Assembly: GCA_011525785.1 (NCBI GenBank)
Contig: WYBT01000030.1
Span: 124,001 to 188,000 of the forward strand
Source: Planctomycetaceae bacterium
GTDB lineage: Bacteria; Planctomycetota; UBA1135; GCA-002686595
DNA length: 64,000 nucleotides
Reading direction: 5' to 3'
A program made the position numbers and the translations under genes. Positions 43,326-53,067 of this stretch are shown here, in pieces (within the stretch, counting starts at the first letter, position 1; the number at the start of each line of letters is the position of its first letter). Below the pieces are notes generated by a model that saw nothing but the letters and a program-made list of their open reading frames with translations, was not told where the DNA came from and searched no databases.

Positions 43326-45527
43326 ATGAGATCGCTTCTGTTCGCCAGTTTGCTCGCTTGCGCGAGTTCCGCGTTCGCGCAGACGCCGACACCCGCGAGC
43401 GCGTCCGCGTCCGCTCCGCCTTCGGCGCAGAGCCCGACCTCCGAGCCGGCGCGCGCCCAGTCCGGTGCGGGCGAGCGTGAAGCTGCGCGTGTGCGCGCCG
43501 CGCGCGCGCAGGCGGCGCAGTCTTCCGCGCCGTCCGCCGCGGCGGGTTCCGAGGGCGCCGAGGACGAGCCCACCTACGCGCAGCTGCAGTCGGTGACGGG
43601 CTTCTCCGAGCGCCTCGAGCGCGACGCGCGCGTGAGTTTCGGGCCGCGCACCCACGCGGCGGCGCTGCGCGAGTTCGAGCGCCTGGCGCCGAGCGAGTCG
43701 GGCCAGGCCGCGGCGCTGATGGCCCTGGGTTGCGCTCGCGTGGCGACCGAGCGCGCGCGGCTGGAGTCCTACGCGAGCGAGGGGCCGCTCGCGCTGCGAC
43801 AGGCGGCGATCCTGGCGCTCGGCGAACTGCGCTCGGCGGACATCGAAGTGCTGCGGGAGCTGGCGACCAAGCGCGCCGCGCTCGCGGAGTACGCCCTGTT
43901 TGCACTCGTGCGCCACGGCGCACCGGCGGCGCGTGCGCTGGTCGAGGAGATCGCCTCGCAGAGCGCCCATGCACTGCAGGCCTCCGCGCGGGACGCGCTG
44001 GGCTTCGCGCTCGACCCGCCCGTCGAGTCGCAGGTGGCGCACGCCTTCCTCGAGCTGCGCTTCGAGGCCGCGCGGCGATTCGGGCTGGTCGACGAGCAGG
44101 CCTGGACGACGCTGCTCACCCAAGACCTCACGCGCAATCAGCGCCTGCTCTCGCGCGTGGTCTACCGCGCCGCGGCCGAGCTTTCGCGCGCGGGCATCAA
44201 GGACCACTACCTCGAGGTCACGCTCGCCGGCGGAGTACCCGAGCGCCTGCGCGGCGTCGTGCGCGCCATGCCGACCGAACTCTCGCGCATGATCGACGAC
44301 GAGTTGTTCAAGCCGCTCGACGAGCGCGAGTGGGTGACGCTGGTCGACGAGATCGAGCAGGCGCGGCTCGAGGCGGTTTGCCAGCCGATCCTGCGCCGCG
44401 CCTGGTTCGAACCCCAGGCCCGGACGGCGGCGATGGAGCTCCTGTCGAAGGCGCAGGCGCCGGGCGCGCTCGACTTGGTGGAGCTCTCAGCGCGCAGCGC
44501 CGATCCGGCGGTGCGAGCGGCGGCCGCGCGCGCGCTGGCCTTCGTGCCCGCCGATCGCTCGCTGCCGATGCTCGAGGCGCTGGCGCGCGACGAGGATTCG
44601 GCCGTGCGCGCCGCGGTGCTCGTGGCCCAGTTTCGGCTGGGGAGCGAGAGCGCCGCGAGCGAGCTGCGAACGACGCTGGAGATCGACAAGACCACGCGCT
44701 GGCTGTCCGAGCAGTTGGCGAAGGAACAACAGCGCGCCGGGGCCGGCGCCAAGCCCGCTGCGCGCGGCGCGAAGCGCGAGGGCGGCGAGCCGCGCGAGGG
44801 TCGCACCAAGGAGCCGCGCGGTGGCGAAGGCGAGCCGGCCGGCGCGGGGCAGGGGCGGCCGGCGGCTGGCGCAGACGCGAGCGCGGAGCGACTGACGCCG
44901 CTCTCGCGCGAAGGCGCGCAACTGGTCGAAGCGCTGGCCGCGGCGAGCGCCGACCGCCGCGTCCGCGACCTGCTGTCCATCGCGCGTGCGCGCGCCAGCG
45001 ACAGCCTGAGGTTGAAGGTCGACGCCGAGCTCGCCTACCACGGCGAGACCCGCTCGCGCGTCGCGCTGCGCGAGCGCCTGCGCGACGAGCGGCCCAGAGG
45101 CGTCGACGGAGCGCGCGCGATCGCCTCCCTGGCGCGCGGCTACGGTTTGGGCGACCTCGAACTGGTGCGCGAGCTGTTTCCGCTGGGCGACGATCTCGAG
45201 GTCGACGTGGAGCTGGCTCTGGCGTTGATCGTCGCGCGCGACGCCGCAGTCGTGCCGCTCCTGCGCGCGGCGCTTTGGAGCGAACCCTGGAACCGCAGCG
45301 TCCTGGCGGCTGCGTTGCTCGTGGCGCAGGGCGGCATCGATGCCCTGCGGGCGGAGTTGACCCGGCCGCCGGCCGGCGTCACCGAGCGCGACCTGCGACG
45401 GGTGGGATTTGCCTTGGGCGAATGGGGCGGAGCGTCGGAGGTCGATCGACTGGCCGGACGAGTCGGCGCAGCCGACCCGGCGCTGCAAGGCGCGTTGCTC
45501 GGCGCGCTCTCGGCCCGCACCCGCTGA
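43326..45527 (+). CDS. exported HEAT-repeat protein
   Basis: A 733-residue protein with an N-terminal signal peptide (LLFASLLACASSAFAQ) and an Ala/Ser/Pro-rich linker to about residue 80. Helical repeats of the HEAT type follow: LRQAAILALGELRSADIEVLREL, AEYALFALVRHGAPAARALV, VRAAAARALAFVPADRSLPMLEAL, VRAAVLVAQFRLGSESAASEL. About residues 470-515 are a Lys/Arg/Glu/Gly low-complexity insertion, and HEAT-like helices resume to the end. It is probably a periplasmic protein-binding scaffold; the partner is unknown. An upstream in-frame start at 43191 is rejected because the signal peptide begins at 43326. Confidence 0.78.
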   Translation: MRSLLFASLLACASSAFAQTPTPASASASAPPSAQSPTSEPARAQSGAGEREAARVRAARAQAAQSSAPSAAAGSEGAEDEPTYAQLQSVTGFSERLERDARVSFGPRTHAAALREFERLAPSESGQAAALMALGCARVATERARLESYASEGPLALRQAAILALGELRSADIEVLRELATKRAALAEYALFALVRHGAPAARALVEEIASQSAHALQASARDALGFALDPPVESQVAHAFLELRFEAARRFGLVDEQAWTTLLTQDLTRNQRLLSRVVYRAAAELSRAGIKDHYLEVTLAGGVPERLRGVVRAMPTELSRMIDDELFKPLDEREWVTLVDEIEQARLEAVCQPILRRAWFEPQARTAAMELLSKAQAPGALDLVELSARSADPAVRAAAARALAFVPADRSLPMLEALARDEDSAVRAAVLVAQFRLGSESAASELRTTLEIDKTTRWLSEQLAKEQQRAGAGAKPAARGAKREGGEPREGRTKEPRGGEGEPAGAGQGRPAAGADASAERLTPLSREGAQLVEALAAASADRRVRDLLSIARARASDSLRLKVDAELAYHGETRSRVALRERLRDERPRGVDGARAIASLARGYGLGDLELVRELFPLGDDLEVDVELALALIVARDAAVVPLLRAALWSEPWNRSVLAAALLVAQGGIDALRAELTRPPAGVTERDLRRVGFALGEWGGASEVDRLAGRVGAADPALQGALLGALSARTR

Positions 45528-45840
45528 GCGCGAGCCGCCGACGGGACTGCGGCGGGACGACGTTCGAAGAGCGCCTCGGGTTCCATTGTCTCGCGTGGTC
45601 CTCGCAAGTTTTTCGCAGCGCCACGGCGCTCGGGCGTCATCGCCGATGCGCGAGAGTTGCGTGGGTTCTCCATGCGGAGCGGGCGACAACGCGGGTCGAC
45701 GGGTATAGTTCAACGCGCAAGATCCTGCGGCGGACACGCAGCTGCGAGCCCTGGGCGGCGCGCGGTGGGGCGAGTTATTCCGCGCCGAACTCCACTCGGC
45801 GCGGTGCGCCGCAACGGCCCTCAACCCCAAGCGCAGCAAC
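45528..45840 (+). other. intergenic region upstream of the FG-GAP protein gene
   Basis: 313 bases without a supported gene. A TATAGT hexamer at 45704-45709 resembles a -10 box, with a weak GCGACA 15 bases upstream. This is suggestive but not convincing as a promoter. I see no terminator for the HEAT gene here. Confidence 0.35.
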
Positions 45841-48015
45841 ATGGCAAGACGATCGTTCGTTGGCGTGCTCGTCGGATTCGTCGGCGTGGCAGGCCTCTCC
45901 CAAACTGCGTCCGCGCAGGCCTTCGGCCTGACGCCGGCCAAGATCCCCGGCACCGGTGGTTTCACCGAGAACGTGGACTTCGCCGACGTCGATCACGACG
46001 GTGACTTCGACATGGTCCTCGCGCAGGGCGGGGACGACGGCGACGACCAGAACAACATCTGGATCAACCGCGGCTTCGAGGCGGGCGGCACGATCGGTTT
46101 CTTCGTCGATCGCACCGCGACGCAGTTCCCCGCCGTGCTCGACCAGAGCCGCGACATCGAGTTCGCGGACGTGGACCACGACGGCGACTTCGACATCTAC
46201 GTTTCGAACACCTCGCAGCTCTCCAACCAGTCGAACCGCTGGTGGATCAACATGGGCGGCGCGCAGGCGGGCGTGATGGGCTTCTACGTCGACGAGAGTT
46301 CCGCGCGCTGGATCGGACTCAACACGCCGCCGACCTCGATCGCGGCGACGCAGTTGCTCGGCAACGGCTTCATCGACTTCTCCTGCGACTGCGACTTCGG
46401 CGACCTGGACAACGACGGCGACCTCGACCTCGTTCACTCGAGCTACGGCGGCGCCTTCAACGGCAACGTCCCGACGCGTCTGTTCCTGAACAACGGCGTC
46501 GGCCAGTTCCAGGAGTTCAACCCCTCGGGCTTCCGACTGACGGCGCAGAGCATCTCCAACGGCAACCCGGCGATCTGGGCGCAGGGCACGCAGTCGGCCA
46601 ACACGAACAACAACACGGGCACGCAGGCCGACGTCGCCAGCTCCGCGCTCGACATCGACGTGATGGACATCGACGGCGACCTCGACCTCGACATCCTGCA
46701 CGGCGCGCGCCAGGAACTGCCCCGCATGTTCCGCAACCGCCTGGCCGAGAACGGCGGCGTGCTGACCAGCTTCACCGACATCACCACCGCGGCCTTCCCG
46801 GCCGGCTGGTCGACCGGTGACGGCCACTACGAGCAGGAGATGGGCGACTGCGACAACGACAACGACCTCGACCTGTACGGCCTCAACTGGCAGGCGGCCT
46901 TCGGTTTCGACGACATCACGATGCGCAACGACGGTCCGGGGGTGTTCTCGAACATCACCGTGCTGTCGGGCTCGGGCGCCGATGACAACGAAGGCGACTT
47001 CGTCGACTACGACAACGACGGCGACCTCGACCTGTACGTCGCCAACTTCTCGGGCCAGGACAAGCTGTACCGCAACAACTTCACGGGTTCGGGCAACTTC
47101 TCCTACACCAACGTCACCAGCACCCAGTTGCCGACGTTGAACCGCGTCGCGCTCGACGCCGATTGCGCGGACCTCGACAACGACGGGGACACCGACATCA
47201 TCGTCGCCAACGACGTCAACGCGGCGCAGTACTACTTGACCAACAACACCAACATCGCCGACACGCGCGCGCCGCGTCCGGCGAACCTCGAGCAGGCGCC
47301 GAACCGCGCGCCGGGTGCGAACCCGACCGTGGTGCGCGTGCAGGTCTACGACAACGCCTCGTACTACGAGACCTGGTACATCGACATCCAGCTCGAGTAC
47401 CGCGTGCTCCCGGCCGTGGCCTTCACGCAAGTCGCGATGGTCTCTAGTCAGGGCCAGATCTGGCGCGGCCTCATGCCGGGCAACCTGGTCGGCACGGTCG
47501 AGTACCGCGTCCGCGCCACCGACCGCCGCGGCAACGTCGGCGTCTCGAGCACCAAGAGCTTCACCTCGACGGCGCCGGGTCCGGTCACCTACTGCACCAC
47601 CAGCACCACCAGCAGCGGCTGCAACCCGGCCATCGGCTTCATCGGAACGCCGAGCATCAGCGCCAGCTCGGGCTTCACGATCACGGTCGCGTCGGTCGAG
47701 GGGCAACGCGCCGGTCTGACCTTCTACGGCGTCAGCGGTCGCGCCTCGTCGGTCTGGTCGCCGGGCAGCACCAGCACGCTGTGCGTCAAGTCTCCGGTCC
47801 AGCGCATGGGCACGCAGAACTCGGGCGGGACCTTCGGGACCTGCACCGGCTCGTTCTCGGAGGACTGGTTGAGCTACCTGACGTCGAACCCCGGTTCGCT
47901 CGGCCAGCCCTTCCTGGCCGGTGCGACCGTCAATTCGCAGGCCTGGTTCCGCGACCCCGCGGCGCCCGGCACGACCAACCTCTCGGGCGGTCTGGAGTGG
48001 GTCACGGCCCCCTGA
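45841..48015 (+). CDS. secreted FG-GAP/VCBS-repeat protein with conserved C-terminal domain
   Basis: A 724-residue exported protein with signal peptide cut near ASAQA (residue 26). Seven acidic D-x-D-x-D-G-D-x-D type motifs (for example DVDHDGDFD, DLDNDGDLD, DYDNDGDLD) between residues about 46 and 450 mark FG-GAP/VCBS beta-propeller blades that bind Ca. After about residue 575 comes a separate domain with paired Cys (YCTTSTTSSGC..., ...FGTCTGSF), ending with WFRDPAAPG and an LSGGLEWV tail. I associate this C-terminal domain from memory with planctomycete secreted proteins. A role in cell-surface attachment or sorting is inference. A strong terminator follows. Confidence 0.85.
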   Translation: MARRSFVGVLVGFVGVAGLSQTASAQAFGLTPAKIPGTGGFTENVDFADVDHDGDFDMVLAQGGDDGDDQNNIWINRGFEAGGTIGFFVDRTATQFPAVLDQSRDIEFADVDHDGDFDIYVSNTSQLSNQSNRWWINMGGAQAGVMGFYVDESSARWIGLNTPPTSIAATQLLGNGFIDFSCDCDFGDLDNDGDLDLVHSSYGGAFNGNVPTRLFLNNGVGQFQEFNPSGFRLTAQSISNGNPAIWAQGTQSANTNNNTGTQADVASSALDIDVMDIDGDLDLDILHGARQELPRMFRNRLAENGGVLTSFTDITTAAFPAGWSTGDGHYEQEMGDCDNDNDLDLYGLNWQAAFGFDDITMRNDGPGVFSNITVLSGSGADDNEGDFVDYDNDGDLDLYVANFSGQDKLYRNNFTGSGNFSYTNVTSTQLPTLNRVALDADCADLDNDGDTDIIVANDVNAAQYYLTNNTNIADTRAPRPANLEQAPNRAPGANPTVVRVQVYDNASYYETWYIDIQLEYRVLPAVAFTQVAMVSSQGQIWRGLMPGNLVGTVEYRVRATDRRGNVGVSSTKSFTSTAPGPVTYCTTSTTSSGCNPAIGFIGTPSISASSGFTITVASVEGQRAGLTFYGVSGRASSVWSPGSTSTLCVKSPVQRMGTQNSGGTFGTCTGSFSEDWLSYLTSNPGSLGQPFLAGATVNSQAWFRDPAAPGTTNLSGGLEWVTAP

Positions 48016-48035
48016 TCGCAGTCTGAGCCAAGCGG

Positions 48036-48076
48036 CAGCGCGCCGTCGTCCTCGCGGACGGCGGCGCGCTGTGTTT
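48036..48076 (+). terminator. Rho-independent terminator after the FG-GAP gene
   Basis: CAGCGCGCCGTCGTCC (48036-48051), loop TCGC, GGACGGCGGCGCGCTG (48056-48071), with one G-T wobble in a 16-bp stem, followed by TGTTTT. This is the clearest terminator in the window, 20 bases after the stop codon. Confidence 0.85.
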
Positions 48077-48130
48077 TCCGGGACCTCCGCATCCTCGCGC
48101 CCGTCGCGCCGCGCACGCGGCGCCGCCCGG

Positions 48131-48463
48131 TCAGGCGCGGCGCGCGTTGGGGTTGGGCCCCATGACCACCAGCAGCACCGCGCGTGCGCCGCTGTGGTTC
48201 TCCACGCCGTGCGCCTCGCCGGGCGCGGACCAGGCGAGTTCGCCGCGAGAGAGCTCCCGCTCCTGCTCGCCCAGGCGCACGCGCACGCGCCCTTCGAGCA
48301 CGAAGTAGAACTTGGTCGCACCCGCGTGCGCGTGGAGCTTTTGCGCCTGACCCGCTTCGAGGCAGTACAGGTCGCAGAACATGTGCTCGGTCTCGAACAG
48401 CCCGACCTTGGAGAGCTTGTCCGCAGCAAAGCGCGCTGCGGTGCGCGTGTCGACGAAGGCCAT
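48131..48463 (-). CDS. small cupin-fold protein
   Basis: A 110-residue single-domain cupin. The first motif HAHAGATKFYFVLEGRVRV supplies metal-binding His and Glu, and the second motif is SAPGEAHGVENHS. No signal peptide is seen. Cupins of this size bind a metal and a small ligand or act as isomerases or dioxygenases; the function is unknown. It starts at ATG 48463, divergent from the HxD protein starting at 48509. Confidence 0.82.
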   Translation of the reverse strand: MAFVDTRTAARFAADKLSKVGLFETEHMFCDLYCLEAGQAQKLHAHAGATKFYFVLEGRVRVRLGEQERELSRGELAWSAPGEAHGVENHSGARAVLLVVMGPNPNARRA

Positions 48464-48508
48464 GGGGTCGAGGATAGCCGCGCGCCTCGCTATCGTTCGC
48501 GGCCTGCG

Positions 48509-49609
48509 ATGGGGCCCACTTCCAGAGCGACCAAGGTTCGCCTGCGACGCCGCGGCGTCGACCACGGCGACTTCGCGCTCGCGCCCGCCGGCTCGACGCC
48601 GTTCGAGGCGCAGCCAATTCGCTGGGACGCTGACGAGCCGATCGTCCTGCGCGGGATCGCCAGCGCTGGAGTGCGCCAGCACGCGCGCGCGATCGAACGG
48701 GCGCTCGCGCTGTTCGAGGCCGTGCGCGGCGGCGCCAGCTTCGAGGCGATCGCAGCGCGTCGACTTGCGCGCGCGCCGTTCCGCCCGGCCGGCGTGACCA
48801 TCGATCTGGGCGACACGCGCGAGATCGAGAAGCTGTTCGTGGACGCGCTCTCGAGCGCGGGGCGCGCCGTGGCGCGTGATCTGTACGCCAAGCTCTCGTG
48901 GATCGCCTACGACGAGCGCGACGCCAGCCTGCGCATCCGCTTCTCGTTCGGCGCCGAAGCGCTGCTCGACTGGCAGAAGGAGACGCGCCGCGCGCGCTGG
49001 AGCGACGCCTTCGCACGCGCGCTTTTCCCCGAGTGCCGCGTGATCGACGAGAACCGGGACCTGCTCGACACGCTGGAGCGCCTCCTCGGCCGGCGCATCC
49101 GCCTGAGCGAGCGCATCATCTACAGCAACGCTCCCGGCGGCGGCGCGACGTTCCACCACGACGACGAGCCGCGCCAGCTCGGCGTCGCGTACACGCAGCT
49201 CGAAGGCGCCACCGCGTGGTTCGCGTTGCCCAAGCGGCGACTCGCCGAGCACGTGGCGGCCGGCGCGCGAACGGCGGCGCTGCGGCGGCGCGCGGGGACT
49301 GCGCGCAAGGCGCTGCGAGCGCTGGACGAGACCTCGGACCCGCTGCTCGGCAAGCTGCTCAACTCGACGCCCGCCTTCAGCCGTCGACTCGCGCAGGCCG
49401 GCGAGCTGTACGTGCTGCGCGCTGGCGACTCGATCCTGTTGCCCTCGCACGGCCCCGACGACGTGTGCTGGCACGCGGTGTTCGCGCTCGGCCGCAGGCC
49501 CAGCCTGGCGCACTCCTACGGCGTCTTCCCGCTGCGCGAGCGGCCCCTCAGCGCAACTCGAGCACGCGGATCGGACCGAACGAGCGCTCGTTCGCGAGAC
49601 GCTCGCTGA
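48509..49609 (+). CDS. hypothetical protein with HxD...H pattern (possible Fe(II) oxygenase)
   Basis: A 366-residue protein. Residues about 205-315 contain NAPGGGATFHHDDEPRQLG, AWFALPKRRL and later LLPSHGPDDVCWHAVFALG: an HxD-type motif followed by a distal His, the arrangement of cupin-fold Fe(II)/2-oxoglutarate oxygenases. The Arg that would bind 2-oxoglutarate cannot be assigned by eye. The N-terminal 180 residues are Arg-rich and unrecognised. The last 62 bases overlap the end of the convergent membrane-protein gene. The oxygenase assignment is a guess from the motif; the gene itself is well supported by codon use. Confidence 0.6.
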   Translation: MGPTSRATKVRLRRRGVDHGDFALAPAGSTPFEAQPIRWDADEPIVLRGIASAGVRQHARAIERALALFEAVRGGASFEAIAARRLARAPFRPAGVTIDLGDTREIEKLFVDALSSAGRAVARDLYAKLSWIAYDERDASLRIRFSFGAEALLDWQKETRRARWSDAFARALFPECRVIDENRDLLDTLERLLGRRIRLSERIIYSNAPGGGATFHHDDEPRQLGVAYTQLEGATAWFALPKRRLAEHVAAGARTAALRRRAGTARKALRALDETSDPLLGKLLNSTPAFSRRLAQAGELYVLRAGDSILLPSHGPDDVCWHAVFALGRRPSLAHSYGVFPLRERPLSATRARGSDRTSARSRDAR

Positions 49610-51236
49610 CCAGCTGCGCCACCCGCGGGAAGGTCTCGAGCGTGACGTAGCGCGCCTTGGGCGTCTCGCCCGGCGCAGCGCGATAGCCGATCCACACGCG
49701 CGGCTCGATCACCACCGTGCGCACGTCGTAGCGCTCGAAATTCTCGATCAGGCGCGCCTCGAAGGCTTCGAAGCGCGCGTCGCCCGGCAGCGGAAAGGTC
49801 AGGCCAGGGTGGAACCACAGCGCCGGGAGCACCGAGGGCTTGCCGCACGCGCCGTACAGCACGGCGGCGTCTCCGATCAGCCAGAACGCGCCGGGACGCT
49901 GCGCGAGGTGGCTCGAGAGCGCGCTCACGTCCGCGGCGCCGTAGCTGACGAGGCGCGGCGTCGCCCAGCGCAGCGGATGCCAGGCCTGCGGGAGTTCCGC
50001 GCCGGCGAGCTCGGCCGCAGCCGCGTCGAACACGATGTCGTTGACCTTGCGCGTCGCGTTCACGTTGCGGTCGAAGCGCCACGCGTCGCGCAGCGCGAAG
50101 ACGGCCAGCGCCAGCCCCGCCAGCGCGCCGACGCGTTGCGCGCGCGGGCCCAGTGCTCGCCCCGCGCCTTCGAGCGCCGCGGCCGCCAGGCCCGAGGCGA
50201 GGAACACCAGCGGCACGCCGAGTTCCTTGTCGTTGCTGGTGAGCGCGATGAAGCCCAGGCAGGCGAGCAGCAGCGCCTGCGCGAGCACCGCCGCGCCCAA
50301 CGGACGCGCCCACGGCCAGTCGGACCGTCCCCACCAGCGGCGCGCGAGGAGCAGCGCGGCCAAGAGCGCGGGCAGTCCGAGCGCGTGCACCGCGGCGATC
50401 GACCACAGCCCCAGTTGCTCGCGCGTCTCCTCGAAGCGGCGCAGCAAGCTCGCGAGGTCGGGCACGTAGTCGATGCGGCGCGCGCCTTCTTCGGCGGGCA
50501 GTTGGCGCAAGTACAGATCCGCGTCGCGTGCTTCGATGCCGAGCATCCAGGCGCCGGCGAGCAGCGCCGTCGCGGTCACGGCGAGCGAGAGCAGCATGCG
50601 CGCCAGGGCTCGCCAGCGTCCGTGCGGTGCAAAGGCGCTGAAGGCCAGGCACAGCGGGAGGAAGAACACCGACGGGATCTGCTTGTCGAGGTAGGCGAGG
50701 GCGAGCAGCGGTCCGAGCGCGAAGCTGGCCGCGTTGCGCACGCGCGCAGTGCGCCCCGCGCACGCGCTCCAGGCCGCGCTGAGCGCCGCCAGGCAGAACA
50801 GGAACGCGTGCGTCTCCATGTAGGGCGTGCCAAAGGGCGGCGAGAACACGAACGCGGTCGCCGCCGAGAACGCCAGCGCCTTCGCGGGCCGCAGTCCGGC
50901 GCGCGTCAGCAGCGACTGCGCGAGCGCGCACGCCGCCGCGTTGACCAGCGCTGCGTGCAGGCAAAGAGCCAGCCAGTTCACGCCGAACAGCGCGAAGAAC
51001 AGCGCTTGCACAGCGTGCATGGGGAAACCGTTGGGCGCGAAGTAGTCGCGCAGCGGAACCTGGCCGCACAGCACGCGCCAGCCGCCGTCGAAGGCGATCG
51101 ACTGGTCGAGCGGCATGTAGCCCAGCCGCGCGTAGTGCAGGCCCGCGCCCAGGCCGATCGCCGCCGCCGCGAGCAGCGCCAGACGAGCCGTCCAACGGGC
51201 GCGCGAGTCGTGCTCAGCCTGCTGCGGACTGTCCAT
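49548..51236 (-). CDS. polytopic membrane protein, GT-C-like
   Basis: A 562-residue integral membrane protein with about ten hydrophobic segments and a soluble C-terminal third. LDQSIAFDGGWRVLCGQVPLRDYFAPNGF after the first helix resembles the first external loop of GT-C-fold glycosyltransferases, with an acidic residue at the expected place. YMETHAFLF and LDKQIPS are later loop motifs. It is probably a lipid-linked-sugar glycosyltransferase or a relative. The start at 51236 overlaps the end of the M3-peptidase gene by 23 bases. The 3-prime end overlaps the convergent HxD gene. Confidence 0.72.
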   Translation of the reverse strand: MDSPQQAEHDSRARWTARLALLAAAAIGLGAGLHYARLGYMPLDQSIAFDGGWRVLCGQVPLRDYFAPNGFPMHAVQALFFALFGVNWLALCLHAALVNAAACALAQSLLTRAGLRPAKALAFSAATAFVFSPPFGTPYMETHAFLFCLAALSAAWSACAGRTARVRNAASFALGPLLALAYLDKQIPSVFFLPLCLAFSAFAPHGRWRALARMLLSLAVTATALLAGAWMLGIEARDADLYLRQLPAEEGARRIDYVPDLASLLRRFEETREQLGLWSIAAVHALGLPALLAALLLARRWWGRSDWPWARPLGAAVLAQALLLACLGFIALTSNDKELGVPLVFLASGLAAAALEGAGRALGPRAQRVGALAGLALAVFALRDAWRFDRNVNATRKVNDIVFDAAAAELAGAELPQAWHPLRWATPRLVSYGAADVSALSSHLAQRPGAFWLIGDAAVLYGACGKPSVLPALWFHPGLTFPLPGDARFEAFEARLIENFERYDVRTVVIEPRVWIGYRAAPGETPKARYVTLETFPRVAQLVSERLANERSFGPIRVLELR

Positions 51237-53067
51237 CGATCCACCGCGCGAAGTCCGCGCTGAAGGCCTCGAAGTCGCCGCGCAGCTCCGCCACCGTCTC
51301 GCGCCCGTGGGCCACGGTGATGTGCGCGTCGAGTTCGATCGGGCCGGTGTGCGGCGGGACCTGCGCCAGGCGCGCGATGCTTGCGCGGGCCTCCTCGCGC
51401 GCTTGCGCCGCGCTGCGGTTGACGCTCTCGGCCATTGCGCTCGCGCTCAGCTCGCGGCCGGTCAAGCGCCGCACGAACTCGCCGAAGCTGACGCTGTTGC
51501 CCGGCCGCCACCAGGCCTGCGCCAGTTCGGGCCCGATGCGCGGGTTGTCGACCAGATGCCCGTCGCGCGCGCGGAAGTGCTCGCGCGTCTGGTGCACGGC
51601 CATCTCGGCCAGCACGTAGCCGTGGTAGTAGGCGCTCGAGTCGCCGCTCAAGAGGTGCGGCACGGCCAGGATCGGCCGCGGCGCGCCGTCTTCGAGCAAG
51701 AGCAGCTTGCGCTCGACCTCGCGCAGGACGCGCAGCGCCCCGGCGGGCGTGAGCGCGTCGTCCTCGAGCTCGTACAGCGCCTTCTCGCCGTAGCACACCG
51801 CGAGCATCGCGCGCACGTTCCAGGCCGCGAAGGGTTGCTGCGCGTCGATCGCGCGCTCGATCAGCTCCAGCGGCGCCGGCCGGCCGTCGACATCGAGCGC
51901 GTAGCGCGACTGCCAGTCGGCGTCGTCGATCAGCGCGTCGAAGAACATGCTCTGCGTCTCGCTGAAAGCCACCGAGGTCGGCGCGAACTCCTGGCCGAAG
52001 CAGGGGCTGGGCATGTCGATGTTCGCAAAGTGCGCCGCGTGGCCGCCCTCGTGGAACAGCGTCGCCATGGCGCGCTGTCCCGAGCCGACCATCCCGGGAA
52101 TCGCGTTCGCCGTGAAGTGGATGCGCGCGGGGATGAGCTCGCCGGCGCGGCGCCACGCGACGACGGGGCCGTGCATGAAGCCGTTCTCGTACTTGCCGCG
52201 CCGGTCGACCAGATCGAGCACCAGCCGCGCGCCGCGGTAACGCACGCCCATGCCGGCGAACGAGCGGCCCCAGCGCTCGAGCGCGGCGCGGAAGGGGAAG
52301 TAGGGGTCGAGCTCGCGCGTGACGTCGCCGGCCACGAGCCACGAGAAGTTCCAGGGCGTCAGCGCAGCGCCGTGTCGCGCGCGCGCTTCGTCGATCGCGC
52401 GTTGCGCGGCGTCGCGCGTGCGGCGCTCGAGGTCGTCGAGCCAGGCGAACACCTGAGCCTTGCTGAGCCCTTCGACGCGGCGCGTCTTCCAGTCGTAGTA
52501 GTCCTCGGCGCCGAGCATGCGGCCCAGGCGATTGCGCTGGCGCACCAGATCGAGGAAGCCGGCGTCGATCACGAAGGGCTCGATCGAGCGCAGCCCCTCC
52601 CAGGCCGCGCGGCGCGTGGCTTCGTCGGGCGCGGAGCGCAGCAGGCTCGAGAGCTTGACGCTGCTCGCGCGCACGAACTCACCCGACTCGCCGCGGTAGC
52701 CCAGTTCCATCGCGCCGCGCGCGTGCTCCAGACGCGACTCGGCGGCGGTGATCTGCTCGGCCAGCTCGCGCGCGGCCGGGCTGTCGATCACGTGCGACTC
52801 GAAGGTCGCGACCCAGCCCTTCGCCCGCTCGCGCTCGCGTTCGTCGCGCGCGCCAGCGAGCAGCTCTCTCGCGCGCGCGAGTTGCTCGGGCGCCTGGAGG
52901 AAGCGTTGCAGGCTGACCTCGCGGCGCTCGAGCTCCTCGTGCGCGGCGCGGGCGTCGTCCTCCAGGCCCATCTTGGCGCGCCAGAAGGCGTCTTCCTTGG
53001 CGGTGTGCAGCCGGGCGTAGCCCTGGTCGAGTTCGTCGAGCGGATGCGCGGTGGAGCTGGCGGGCAC
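51214..53067 (-). CDS. M3-like zinc oligopeptidase
   Basis: A 617-residue zinc metallopeptidase from GTG 53067. The zinc motif is HEGGH (His339, Glu340, His343), and the third ligand is likely Glu370 in FSETQSMF. YENGFMHGP and HLLSGDSSAYYHGYVLAEM resemble substrate-channel motifs of the M3 (PepF/thimet) group. There is no signal peptide, so it is probably cytoplasmic and cuts short peptides. Upstream in-frame sequence to 53475 is Arg/Pro-rich and not family-like. AGGA lies 13 bases before the GTG. It is followed by the membrane-protein gene. Confidence 0.85.
   Translation of the reverse strand: MPASSTAHPLDELDQGYARLHTAKEDAFWRAKMGLEDDARAAHEELERREVSLQRFLQAPEQLARARELLAGARDERERERAKGWVATFESHVIDSPAARELAEQITAAESRLEHARGAMELGYRGESGEFVRASSVKLSSLLRSAPDEATRRAAWEGLRSIEPFVIDAGFLDLVRQRNRLGRMLGAEDYYDWKTRRVEGLSKAQVFAWLDDLERRTRDAAQRAIDEARARHGAALTPWNFSWLVAGDVTRELDPYFPFRAALERWGRSFAGMGVRYRGARLVLDLVDRRGKYENGFMHGPVVAWRRAGELIPARIHFTANAIPGMVGSGQRAMATLFHEGGHAAHFANIDMPSPCFGQEFAPTSVAFSETQSMFFDALIDDADWQSRYALDVDGRPAPLELIERAIDAQQPFAAWNVRAMLAVCYGEKALYELEDDALTPAGALRVLREVERKLLLLEDGAPRPILAVPHLLSGDSSAYYHGYVLAEMAVHQTREHFRARDGHLVDNPRIGPELAQAWWRPGNSVSFGEFVRRLTGRELSASAMAESVNRSAAQAREEARASIARLAQVPPHTGPIELDAHITVAHGRETVAELRGDFEAFSADFARWIDGQSAAG

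Noticed and set aside
45683..45709. Candidate sigma-70 promoter (GCGACA, 15 bases, TATAGT)
   Set aside because: Only the -10 box is convincing; the -35 box is weak and the spacing short.
45775..48429. Long minus-strand open frame opposite the FG-GAP gene
   Set aside because: A mirror of the repetitive Asp-rich coding sequence (Val/Asp-rich output), with no start signals or domains.
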